Origin: Nonomuraea spiralis
GTDB taxonomy: Bacteria; Actinomycetota; Actinomycetes; Streptosporangiales; Streptosporangiaceae
DNA: 64,000 nucleotides
Assembly: GCF_014648435.1 (NCBI RefSeq)
Contig: NZ_BMRC01000028.1
Span: 1-64,000, forward strand
Direction of reading: 5' to 3'
The notes beneath the pieces were generated by a model. It was not told where the DNA came from, ran no database searches, and saw only the letters and a list, made by a program, of their open reading frames with translations. A program made the position numbers and the translations under genes. Below, in pieces: positions 25,783 to 34,181 of this stretch (position 1 is the first letter of the stretch; every line of letters starts with the position of its first letter).

Positions 25783-26757
25783 TCACCAGTCGCCGGTGAG
25801 CTCGCCGCCGTACCACGTCTCGATCAGGCGGCGGGCTATCGACACCGGGGGCGGCAGGCGCAGCGTGCCCTCCCGAAGCGCGGCCAGCAGCTCCTCGCGG
25901 GAGAACCAGCGTGCCTCGGCGATCTCCTCGGCGTCGGGGATCAGCGTGGTCGTGGTGGCGTCGGCGAAGAAGCCGAGCATGAGGCTGCGCGGGAACGGCC
26001 AGGGCTGGCTGCCCAGGTAGCGCGGGTTGACGACGGTGACGCCAACCTCTTCGGCGACCTCGCGGACCACCGCGTACTCAAGGGACTCGCCCGGCTCCAC
26101 GAACCCCGCCAGGATCGACAACCGTCCCTCCGGCCACTGCGGGCCGCGGGCCAGCAGGCAGCGGTCGTCCTCGTCGCGGACCAGCATGATCACTGCCGGG
26201 TCGACACGCGGGAAGTGCTGGCTGGAGTCCTGTGGGCAGACCCGGACGTGGCCGCCGGCGCGCACCTGCGTGCGGGTGCCGCAGCGGGGGCAGAACTCGT
26301 GGGAGGCGTGCCAGGCCTCCAGGGCCACCGCGTAGACCAGCAGGCCCGCGTCGCGGTCGCCGAGCAGGCCGCCCACCTGGCGCAGCCCGGCCGGCACCGG
26401 ACGGCCCTCCGGCGTGTCACGCAGGCTCATCGGCATCGTCACGCGGCCGTTGAGGTCTCCGACCGGCGCGCCGGGCAGCGGCGCGGCCACCGCGAAGTAG
26501 GCCGTGCCGTCCTCGACGCCGAGCAGGTAGCGCTCACCCGGCGGCGCCTGCGCGGGCGTGTAGAGCACCGCGTGCACCTCGTCCCCGGACCGCCGCACGA
26601 GAGTGTGGCCGTCGTCGATCACCAGCACCCTGGTGTCGGGGTCGGCCCATGCCTTCTCCAGCCAGCGTTCGTCGGTACGCAGCGCCGACGATCTGTCGAT
26701 GGTCCCCCGTGCCAGGAGCAGTGGGCCGATGAGTTGCTCTTCCGCGGTGTTGTGCAC
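25783..26757 (-). CDS. nudC: NudC, NAD+ diphosphatase
   Basis: A 324-aa cytoplasmic NADH/NAD+ pyrophosphatase, also able to remove NAD caps from RNA in characterised homologues. A zinc-binding region (FCPRCGTRT and later CPQDSSQHFPR) precedes the Nudix box GFVEPGESLEYAVVREVAEE. The NAD-specific SQPWPFPRS motif follows about 20 residues after the box, which separates NudC from other Nudix enzymes. GTG at 26757, 6 bases after AAGGGG, is preferred over the in-frame TTG at 26775. It follows adnB in the same direction, as in the mycobacterial locus. Confidence 0.93.
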   Translation of the reverse strand: MHNTAEEQLIGPLLLARGTIDRSSALRTDERWLEKAWADPDTRVLVIDDGHTLVRRSGDEVHAVLYTPAQAPPGERYLLGVEDGTAYFAVAAPLPGAPVGDLNGRVTMPMSLRDTPEGRPVPAGLRQVGGLLGDRDAGLLVYAVALEAWHASHEFCPRCGTRTQVRAGGHVRVCPQDSSQHFPRVDPAVIMLVRDEDDRCLLARGPQWPEGRLSILAGFVEPGESLEYAVVREVAEEVGVTVVNPRYLGSQPWPFPRSLMLGFFADATTTTLIPDAEEIAEARWFSREELLAALREGTLRLPPPVSIARRLIETWYGGELTGDW

Positions 26758-26828
26758 AGGCCGCCCCTTCCCCAAGTCCTTGTCATCCTATGACCTCGTG
26801 CTTAGCCGCCGATTACGGTGTCGCGGCG

Positions 26829-29800
26829 CTACGACTCCGCGGCCGGCACCGCCTCGACGAGCGCGACCAGCCCGTCGGCGTCAAGCAGGTCGACCGGGCG
26901 TACGGTCCTGTTGGCGCGTACGTAGTGGAAGGCCGCGCTCACCTTCTCCAGCGGCACCCCCGCCAGGTGCGACCACGCCAGCCGGTACGCGGCGAGCTGC
27001 ACGGACGCCGTCCTGGCCGCCTTCCCCCTGGGCGGTACGCCGGTCTTCCAGTCGACGACCTCGTAACCGCCGTCGGGCCGCTCGAACACGGCGTCCATCC
27101 GCCCGCGCACCAGCCGGTCGGCGATCATGGTCTCGAACGGCACCTCCAGGTCGACCGGCCGCCGGTCGGCCCACTCGCTCTCCTCGAACCGCTCCTGCAG
27201 CTCGGCCAGCCGCACGTCGGCCTCCTCCGGCTCGTCCAGCGGGTTGAGCTCGAAGTCGTCGATCAGCCGCTGCTGGTCCCAGCGGCTCTCCAGCCACTTG
27301 TGGAACGACGTGCCGCGGCGGGCGAGCGGCGCGGGCTTGCGCGGGACCGGACGGCGGATCCTGCGGGCCAGCTCGCGGGGATCGGTGGCCAGCGTGACCA
27401 GCGACGAGACGGTCAGCTTGGACGGCAGCTCGACGGTGGTGGCGGGCCTGCGCCGGTTGAGCTCGCGCTCGCGCAGCAGCAGGTCGGTGTCGCGGTCCCA
27501 GGCGCGCAGGCGTTCCTCCTCGAACGAGCGCAGCGGCTCGTCGTCCTCCTCGGCGAGGTTGCCGGCCAGGGCGTCCTCGACCAGCCTGGCCCCGTCGAGC
27601 ACGGACTCGTAGCGCAGGCCCTCGGGGGTGACCGGCCAGATGGCCTCGGCGGGCTCGGCGAGCAGCGGGTTCGTGGCGCCCTCGGCGACGTCGTCGGCCC
27701 AGTGGGACACCCGGTCGGCCTGGTCGCGGATCTCCAGCAGGAACTCCGACGGCTCCAGCGGCTTGGTGGCGGTGCCCCAGCGGTAGCCGGAGGCGATGAG
27801 GTGGTAGTGGGCGCGGGTGACCGCCACGTACGCCAGCCGCCGCTCCTCCATCAGGTCGCGCTCGCGGCACTGCTCGTCGAAGGCGGCCAGCTCGTCCTTG
27901 CTCAGCCCGCCCAGCCGGGGCAGGTCGGCGGCGTCGCCGCGCAGCGGGTAGGGCAGTTTGCGCGGGTTGTCGGTCCAGCGGCTGTTCATCACCGGCGTGG
28001 CGGGGAACACGCTGCCCGTCGCGATCGTGCCCTTGGAGCTGACGAGCTGCGACAGGCCGGGCACGACCACGATCGGCCACTCCAGGCCCTTGGAGGCGTG
28101 GACGGTCATCAGCTTGACGCTGTTGCTCTCACCGACCCGGCCCGCCTCCAGCCCGAACTCCTCGCTCTCGGCCGCCTGGAGATAGGCCAGGAACGCGCCC
28201 AGCGTCGGATCCTCGGCGTCGCCGGCGAACCTGGACGCCGCGTCGATGAAGGCGTCGAGGTCGGCCCGCGCGGCGAACGCCCCGGCCGTGCCGCTGCGGG
28301 CGGCCACCTCGATGTCGAGGCCGAGCCGGCGTTCGACCTCGGTGACCAGGTCGGGCAGCGGCTGGGCGGTGTGGCCGCGCAGGTGGCGCAGCTCCTGGGC
28401 GAGCGCGACCAGCCGCGTACGGGCCAGCGGCGAGAACGACTCCAGCCACTCGGCCCGGTCGGGCAGCTCGTCGAGCGCGTCGACCAGGCTGCCCCTCTCC
28501 TCGGCCAGGTCGGCGACCACCTGGTCGAGCGGGTCGTCGGCCCGGTGGCTGTCGCTCAGCTCGCGGGCCAGCTCTCTGGCGTACTCCCCCAGCACCCGCA
28601 GGTCGGCCGGCCCGATCCGCCAGCGCGGCCCGGCCAGCAGCCTGGCCAGCGCGTCGCCGGCGGTCGCGTCGTAGAGCACGCGCAGGGTCGCCACGATGTC
28701 GTTGACCTCGGGCACGGTCAGCAGGCCGCCCAGGCCGACCACCTCGACCGGGATGTCACGGTCTTCCAGCGCCTTGCGCAACGCGGGGAACTGCGAACGT
28801 TTGCGGGCCAGGATCGCGACGTCCTGGGGCTGGACGGCGAGCGTCTTCTTGCGCTCCTTCTCGCCCCACGGCAGGCCGTCGGGCGCGCTCTCCTGGCCGA
28901 GGATCCGGGCGACGCCGTCGGCGATCCACCTGGCTTCGTCCTCGGCGGTCTCGTGGAAGGCGCAGGTGACGCGGCCCCGGTCGATCCGGTTGGGCCCCGG
29001 CACCAGGACGGGGACCTCGCGGGCCTCCATGCGCAGCGGGAGCTGGACGCGGGCGGCGACGTCGAGCACCCGGTCGCCGTTGCGGAAGCTGACGCTGAGC
29101 TGGCGGACCGGAGCCTCCTCGCCGGCGCGGGTGCGGAAGTCGCGGGGGAAACGGCGCAGGTTGCCCGCGGAGGCGCCGCGCCAGCCGTAGATGGACTGGC
29201 AGGGGTCGCCCACGGCGGTGACCGGATGGCCGCCGCCGTAGAGGGAGCGCAGCAGGACGAGCTGGGCGTGGCTGGTGTCCTGGTATTCGTCGAGCAGGAC
29301 CACCGAGTACCGCGACCGTTCGATCTCGCCCACTTCCTTGTGGTTGGCGGCGATCCGGGCGGCCAGCGACATCTGGTCGCCGTAGTCGATGACCTCGCGC
29401 CGGCGCTTGAGCCGTTCGTACGCCTCCACCAGCGGCAGCAACTGCTCCCTGGCCGTCTGGACGCCGACCGGCTTGCGCTGGGCGACCGTCGTACGGCCGG
29501 GCAGCGCGGCCAGCCGGGCCTCCAGCCAGTCGCCCATCCGCCGTACGTCGCCGGGGGTGCGCAGGTGCTCCGACAGCTCGCCGGCGAGTTCGAGCAGGGC
29601 GGCCGTGACCGACGGCGGGCCCAGCTCGATCTTGTCCATCGGGCCGTCGTACAGGGCCACCACCCGCGAGGCGAGCTGCCACGACACCGCCGGGGTGACC
29701 AGGCGCATGGTGGGTTCGAGCGCCTCACGCAGGGCGTGGTCGGTGACCAGGCGGGCGGCGTAGGCGTGGTAGGTGGAGACGGTCGGCTCGTTGTCGAGCG

Positions 29801-30089
29801 CGCCCGGCGCGACCAGGCCGGCCTCGGCGAGCCCGGCCAGGCGTTCCCTGACCCGGACGGCCAGCTCGGCGGCGGCCTTGCGGGTGAACGTCAGGCCGAG
29901 CACGTTCTCCGGTTTGACCAGGCCGTTGGCCACCAGCCAGACCACGCGGCCGGCCATCGTCTCGCTCTTGCCCGAGCCCGCGCCCGCCATGACGACCATC
30001 GGTTCGAGCGGGGCCTCGATGACCGTCGCCTGCTCGCCCGTCGGCGGCAGGATGCCGAGCTTGTCGGCCAGTTCGACCGGGTTCAGCAC
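26829..30089 (-). CDS. adnB: AdnB-like UvrD-family helicase-nuclease subunit
   Basis: A 1086-aa subunit of the AdnAB-type end-resection machine. N-terminal SF1A motor: Walker A AGAGSGKSET, VVLLDEYQDTSHAQ (motif II), VGDPCQSIYGWRGA, VSFRNGDRVLD and LMTVHASKGLEWPIVVV, then LAYVAVTRA. The C-terminal RecB-like nuclease domain contains FHKWLESRWDQQ, VRGRMDAVFERPDGGYEVVDWKTG with the Asp and Lys of the D...(D/E)xK site. The GTG start overlaps the adnA stop by 7 bases, so both subunits are translated together. AdnAB is known as the mycobacterial double-strand-break resecting motor. The partner lies directly upstream. Confidence 0.92.
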   Translation of the reverse strand: MLNPVELADKLGILPPTGEQATVIEAPLEPMVVMAGAGSGKSETMAGRVVWLVANGLVKPENVLGLTFTRKAAAELAVRVRERLAGLAEAGLVAPGALDNEPTVSTYHAYAARLVTDHALREALEPTMRLVTPAVSWQLASRVVALYDGPMDKIELGPPSVTAALLELAGELSEHLRTPGDVRRMGDWLEARLAALPGRTTVAQRKPVGVQTAREQLLPLVEAYERLKRRREVIDYGDQMSLAARIAANHKEVGEIERSRYSVVLLDEYQDTSHAQLVLLRSLYGGGHPVTAVGDPCQSIYGWRGASAGNLRRFPRDFRTRAGEEAPVRQLSVSFRNGDRVLDVAARVQLPLRMEAREVPVLVPGPNRIDRGRVTCAFHETAEDEARWIADGVARILGQESAPDGLPWGEKERKKTLAVQPQDVAILARKRSQFPALRKALEDRDIPVEVVGLGGLLTVPEVNDIVATLRVLYDATAGDALARLLAGPRWRIGPADLRVLGEYARELARELSDSHRADDPLDQVVADLAEERGSLVDALDELPDRAEWLESFSPLARTRLVALAQELRHLRGHTAQPLPDLVTEVERRLGLDIEVAARSGTAGAFAARADLDAFIDAASRFAGDAEDPTLGAFLAYLQAAESEEFGLEAGRVGESNSVKLMTVHASKGLEWPIVVVPGLSQLVSSKGTIATGSVFPATPVMNSRWTDNPRKLPYPLRGDAADLPRLGGLSKDELAAFDEQCRERDLMEERRLAYVAVTRAHYHLIASGYRWGTATKPLEPSEFLLEIRDQADRVSHWADDVAEGATNPLLAEPAEAIWPVTPEGLRYESVLDGARLVEDALAGNLAEEDDEPLRSFEEERLRAWDRDTDLLLRERELNRRRPATTVELPSKLTVSSLVTLATDPRELARRIRRPVPRKPAPLARRGTSFHKWLESRWDQQRLIDDFELNPLDEPEEADVRLAELQERFEESEWADRRPVDLEVPFETMIADRLVRGRMDAVFERPDGGYEVVDWKTGVPPRGKAARTASVQLAAYRLAWSHLAGVPLEKVSAAFHYVRANRTVRPVDLLDADGLVALVEAVPAAES

Positions 30090-33000
30090 ACCTGGCCCCC
30101 GTTGTCGTTGACCGGGCAGCTCGCCCGCGCCGCGCACGTGCGGCAGCCGTCGTTCACCTTGGCCTGGAAGAACGGGCCGGACATGCCCGTCGCGACGGTG
30201 TCGACCAGGTCGGCGGCCCAGCCGGGGTTCTTGTCGTCGGCCAGCGCGCCCTGGCTCTGCTCGGTGGCGGCGTTCTTGCCGGCCGCCTTGCCGAGCTGGA
30301 CCAGCGCGGCGCCGCCGGGCTCGGTCATGCCGTGCCTGGCGAACGCGCCCAGCAGTGCGGCGAGCTGGTAGACGCCGAGCTGCGGATGCCGGTCGAGCTC
30401 GCCCGCCTTCGGTTTGGAGCCGCCGGTCTTGAGGTCGATGATCACCGCCCGGCCGTCGTCGTCCCGCTCGACGCGGTCGACCCGGCCCTTGATCTGCACG
30501 CCCTCGGTGACCATGGCGACGAACGACTCCTCGATGGCGACCAGCTCGCGCGGGTTGTCCTTCTGCCAGCGCAGGAACTTGCCGATCATCTGCTCGGCGA
30601 CCTGACGCTGCTTGCGGTTGTACCAGACGCCGCCGAAGTCGAGCTCGTTCCAGACCTGGTCGAGCCGCTCGCCCAGCAGGTCTTCGCTGGGCAGGTCGGT
30701 GGCGGCCAGCATGGCGAGGGCGTGGATGACGTTGCCGAGGCCCTGGGCGGTGCTGGTGCCCGCGGCGCCGACCGCCGTCTCCAGCAGCCAGCGCAGGCCG
30801 CACTTGGTGAAGCTCTCGACCGCGGACGGGGAGATGTTGACGATGTCGTCCGGCCAGCTCAGCGGGCGGTCGTCGGTGATGGGGGTGAGGGCGTACCAGT
30901 CGTTGGGGTGGGCGCCCTGGACCCCGGCGGCGGCCAGGCGGGCGAGCTGCCGCGCGGCACGGTGGCGTACCTTGGCCGGCCTGGTCGGGTCGGTCACCGC
31001 GCTGCGGAGGTCGGCGACCAGCGCCGACATGGTCAGCCAGCGCGCCCGGTCGTCGACCGTCGCCGACTCGACCTCGCCCGGCATCAGCTCCGACAGGAAC
31101 CGGGAGGGCCGCTCGTCGGTGTCCTCGCCGCCCACCGCCGTGACCACCAGCCTGCGCCGGGCCCGGGTGGCGGCGACGTAGAACAGCCTGCGTTCCTCGG
31201 CCAGCAGCTTGGAGGCCAGCGACGCGGCGCTCGGCTCGGCCCCCTCGACCACCTCGACCAGGTCGTCGGCGCCCAGCAGCGACCCGCGCAGCCGCAGGTC
31301 CGGCCAGACCCCCTCCTGTACGCCCGCCACCACCACGATGTCCCATTCGAGGCCCTTGGAGCGGTGGGCCGTCAGCACCCGCACCGCGTCGCCGTCGGGC
31401 GCGCGGTCGGCCAGCGTGTCGCCCGGGATCTCCTGGGCGGCCAGGTTGTCCAGGAACACCTCGGGGCCCGCCTTGGGCATGCGGTCGACGAACTTGGCCG
31501 CGTGGTCGAACAGCGCCACCACCGCGTCGAGGTCGCGGTCGGCCTGCGCGCCGCGGATGCCGCCGGACAGGCTCTGGTCGGTCCAGCGCCCGGCCAGGCC
31601 GCTGGAGTGCCAGACCGCCCACAGGAGGTCTTCCGCGGTGCCCTCCTGGGCCGCGGCCTCGCGGGCGACGGCGAGCAGCTTGGCGACGCGTTCGGCGGGG
31701 AGTGCGACGTGCGGCTCGACGCGGGTGAGCTCCCGCGCGTCCTGGACGGCCGCCACCAGCAGCTCGCCGGACGACCGCGCCTCCCCCGGCCCGCGCCCCG
31801 CAGGCTCCTCGTCCGGCTCCCCGGCGGGCGGCGGGTCGTCCTCGGCGGACGTCGCGGCGACGGCCTCGTTCTCGGCGATCTTGAGGGCCCGGCGGAGGCG
31901 GCGTACGCCGATCATGTCCGTGCCCCCGAGCGGGCCCGTCAGCAGCTCCTCGGCCACCCCCTCGTCGAGCTGGGCCGGGTCGAGCGCCACCCGCAACATC
32001 GTGAGCAGCGGCCGCACCCCCGGCTCCTGGGCGATCGGCACCTCGTCACCGGCGATCATCGTCGGCACCCCGGCGTTGACCAGCGCCCGCCGCAGCAGCG
32101 GCACCTGGCGCTTGGCCGAACGCACCAGCACCGCCATGCGGTGCCACGGCACCCCCTCGATCAGGTGGGCGCGCCGGAGCGTGTCGGCGACGATCGCCGC
32201 CTCCTGGCTGGTGCTGTCGGCCAGCAGGACCCGCGCGTCGCCGGGGACGGCGTCGGGCAGCGGGACCAGGTCGCGGTGGCCGTGGCGCTGGTCGTGGTCG
32301 GGGGCCGGGGCGATCGGCAGGCGGGCGGCGACCCGGCGGGTGGCCTCCAGCAGGTCGGCCCCGCTCCGGCGGCAGACGCGCAGCGCCAGCACCGGCGCCT
32401 CCCGCCCGCCGAGCGTCCTGAAGCGCTCGGGGAACTGCATGATCCCGTGGACGTCGGCGCCCCGGAACCCGTAGATCGACTGGTCGGGGTCGCCCACCGC
32501 GACCAGGTCGCGCCCGTCGCCGGCGAGCTGGGTGAGCAGGTACTCCTGCGCCGGGTCGGTGTCCTGGTACTCGTCCACGAACACCACGTCGTGCGCGGCC
32601 CGCTCGCGTTCGCGCACCTCGGGCCTGGTCAGCAGCGCCGAGGCGGCTCCGATCAGCTCGGCGTAGTCGTAGGTCTCCTCGGGGTCGAGGTCGAACCGGT
32701 CCTGGTAGCGCTCGTAGAACCGGCCGGTGGCGATCCAGTCGCTCCTGCCGTGTCGCCGGCCGAGCGCGATCAGCCGCTCGCCGTCGAGGCCGCGCTCGGC
32801 GGCCCTGGACAGGAAGTCGCGCACCTCCTCGGCGAACCCGCGGGTCTTGAGCGCCTCGCGCAGCGACTGCGGCCAGTCGAGCGCGCCGTTCTCCAGCTCG
32901 CCGTGGAGCAGCCGCCGGATCTCCAGCAACTGCTCGGGGCCGGTCAGCAGGCGCGGCGGCGCCTTGCCCTCCAGCACGGACTCGCGGCGCAGCAGCGCGT

Positions 33001-33319
33001 AGGCGTAGGAGTGGAAGGTCAGCGCCAGGGGCGAGCGGGTGGTGCGCCGCAGCCGGCCGGTGACGCGCTGACGCAGCTCCTCGGCGGCCTTGCGGCTGAA
33101 GGTGAGGATGAGCACCCGCTCGGGGTCGACCCCGCGCCGTTCGATACGCTCGACCACGCTCTCGACGATCGTCGTCGTCTTGCCCGTGCCCGGGCCCGCG
33201 AGGACGAGGAGGGGGCCGCTCCGGTGCTCGACCACGGCACGCTGGTGTTCATCCAGCACAGGAGGCCCAACAGGGCTCCCGCTGCCACGCCGCACCAACC
33301 GCCAGGTCTGACCACTCAC
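30083..33319 (-). CDS. adnA: AdnA-like helicase-nuclease subunit with Fe-S cluster cysteines
   Basis: A 1078-aa partner of AdnB. The N-terminal UvrD-like motor has Walker A LAGPGTGKTTT, FVDEYQDTDPAQ, VGDPDQSIYGFRGA and VLTAHRSKGLEWDIVVVAG. The C-terminal nuclease has GRVDRVERDDDGRAVIIDLKTGG with the Asp/Lys pair. Four cysteines frame it, one in ESFTKCGLRW and three in GCRTCAARASC, typical of a 4Fe-4S stapled AddB/RecB-type nuclease. Start is uncertain: GTG at 33319 has GGTGGAA upstream, GTG at 33334 does not, and the open frame runs to 33403. The two motor and two nuclease sites match the mycobacterial AdnAB heterodimer. Confidence 0.9.
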   Translation of the reverse strand: MSGQTWRLVRRGSGSPVGPPVLDEHQRAVVEHRSGPLLVLAGPGTGKTTTIVESVVERIERRGVDPERVLILTFSRKAAEELRQRVTGRLRRTTRSPLALTFHSYAYALLRRESVLEGKAPPRLLTGPEQLLEIRRLLHGELENGALDWPQSLREALKTRGFAEEVRDFLSRAAERGLDGERLIALGRRHGRSDWIATGRFYERYQDRFDLDPEETYDYAELIGAASALLTRPEVRERERAAHDVVFVDEYQDTDPAQEYLLTQLAGDGRDLVAVGDPDQSIYGFRGADVHGIMQFPERFRTLGGREAPVLALRVCRRSGADLLEATRRVAARLPIAPAPDHDQRHGHRDLVPLPDAVPGDARVLLADSTSQEAAIVADTLRRAHLIEGVPWHRMAVLVRSAKRQVPLLRRALVNAGVPTMIAGDEVPIAQEPGVRPLLTMLRVALDPAQLDEGVAEELLTGPLGGTDMIGVRRLRRALKIAENEAVAATSAEDDPPPAGEPDEEPAGRGPGEARSSGELLVAAVQDARELTRVEPHVALPAERVAKLLAVAREAAAQEGTAEDLLWAVWHSSGLAGRWTDQSLSGGIRGAQADRDLDAVVALFDHAAKFVDRMPKAGPEVFLDNLAAQEIPGDTLADRAPDGDAVRVLTAHRSKGLEWDIVVVAGVQEGVWPDLRLRGSLLGADDLVEVVEGAEPSAASLASKLLAEERRLFYVAATRARRRLVVTAVGGEDTDERPSRFLSELMPGEVESATVDDRARWLTMSALVADLRSAVTDPTRPAKVRHRAARQLARLAAAGVQGAHPNDWYALTPITDDRPLSWPDDIVNISPSAVESFTKCGLRWLLETAVGAAGTSTAQGLGNVIHALAMLAATDLPSEDLLGERLDQVWNELDFGGVWYNRKQRQVAEQMIGKFLRWQKDNPRELVAIEESFVAMVTEGVQIKGRVDRVERDDDGRAVIIDLKTGGSKPKAGELDRHPQLGVYQLAALLGAFARHGMTEPGGAALVQLGKAAGKNAATEQSQGALADDKNPGWAADLVDTVATGMSGPFFQAKVNDGCRTCAARASCPVNDNGGQVC

Positions 33320-33559
33320 AGCACTAGATTCCACCAGACCACAGGGACAGATCGTGCCGTCTTGCCCGGTCTCCCGTGCGATCCGCCCACCGTATCGAGG
33401 CAAATATCCGAATATCGTGCGACACGCCGGGCCGGATGTTCGCCGTCGGCGTTCCGCCGCCCCCAGGAGCGGTAAGGATCAGTACGATTCCCGCCCGTAC
33501 GGAGAGTGGGCTCCTGTAACGTTGGGTTGATACCCGTGCCTCTGTTGGGGGTTGGTCAC

Positions 33560-34159
33560 ATGCGCTGGCAGGTCCACTCCGAAACGTCGCTCTACGCCGA
33601 CCAGTGGCTGGACATCCGGATCGCGGATGTGGAGCTGCCCGACGGGCGCCATCTCGATCATCGGCTCGTCCGCACCGCGCCGGGTGCGGGCGCCGTCGTC
33701 ACCGACGACCAGGACAGGGTGCTGCTCATCTGGCGCCACCGCTTCATCACCGACAGCTGGGGCTGGGAGATCCCGATCGGCCAGGTCGACGAGGGCGAGA
33801 TGCCGATGGTCGCGGCCGCCCGGGAGGTCGAGGAGGAGACCGGATGGCGCCCCGGGCCGCTGCGCCCGCTGCTGTCCATCCAGCCCACCAACGGCTTCAC
33901 CGACAGCCTCAACCACGTCTACCGCGCCGACTCGGCCACCCACATCGGCCCGCCCACCGACCCGTGGGAGGCCGAGCGGATCGAGTGGGTGCACCTGTCG
34001 GGCATCCGGCGCCTGGTCGACGCCGGCGAGATCGTGTGCGGCACGACGCTGTCCGTGCTGCTCTACCTGCTCGTGGAGCGGCCTCCCGCCGCGCCGCGCC
34101 CCTTCGGGTACGACCCCGCCAAGCCCTTCCTGCTGTCGGACCTGCCGATCGACCGCTGA
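33560..34159 (+). CDS. Nudix hydrolase, ADP-ribose pyrophosphatase-like
   Basis: A 199-aa protein starting MRWQVHSETSLYADQWLDIRI, after GGGGGTTGG. The Nudix box begins at GQVDEGEMPMVAAAREVEEE and runs on into TGW, followed by a Pro-Thr segment (LSIQPTNGFTD) like that of ADP-ribose/nucleoside-diphosphate-sugar pyrophosphatases. The C-terminal tail (RPFGYDPAKPFLLSDLPIDR) is unusual, and its role is unknown. It stands alone between divergent adnA and the convergent CDP-glycerol transferase gene. Substrate inferred only by resemblance. Confidence 0.87.
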   Translation: MRWQVHSETSLYADQWLDIRIADVELPDGRHLDHRLVRTAPGAGAVVTDDQDRVLLIWRHRFITDSWGWEIPIGQVDEGEMPMVAAAREVEEETGWRPGPLRPLLSIQPTNGFTDSLNHVYRADSATHIGPPTDPWEAERIEWVHLSGIRRLVDAGEIVCGTTLSVLLYLLVERPPAAPRPFGYDPAKPFLLSDLPIDR

Positions 34160-34181
34160 GCCCCGCTCGGGAGAGCAGGGC

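Noticed and set aside
26790..33475. Very long plus-strand frames (over 1000 codons) opposite adnB and adnA
   Set aside because: Product is an Arg/Val/Gly/His-rich string without domains; caused by third-position GC on the opposite strand.
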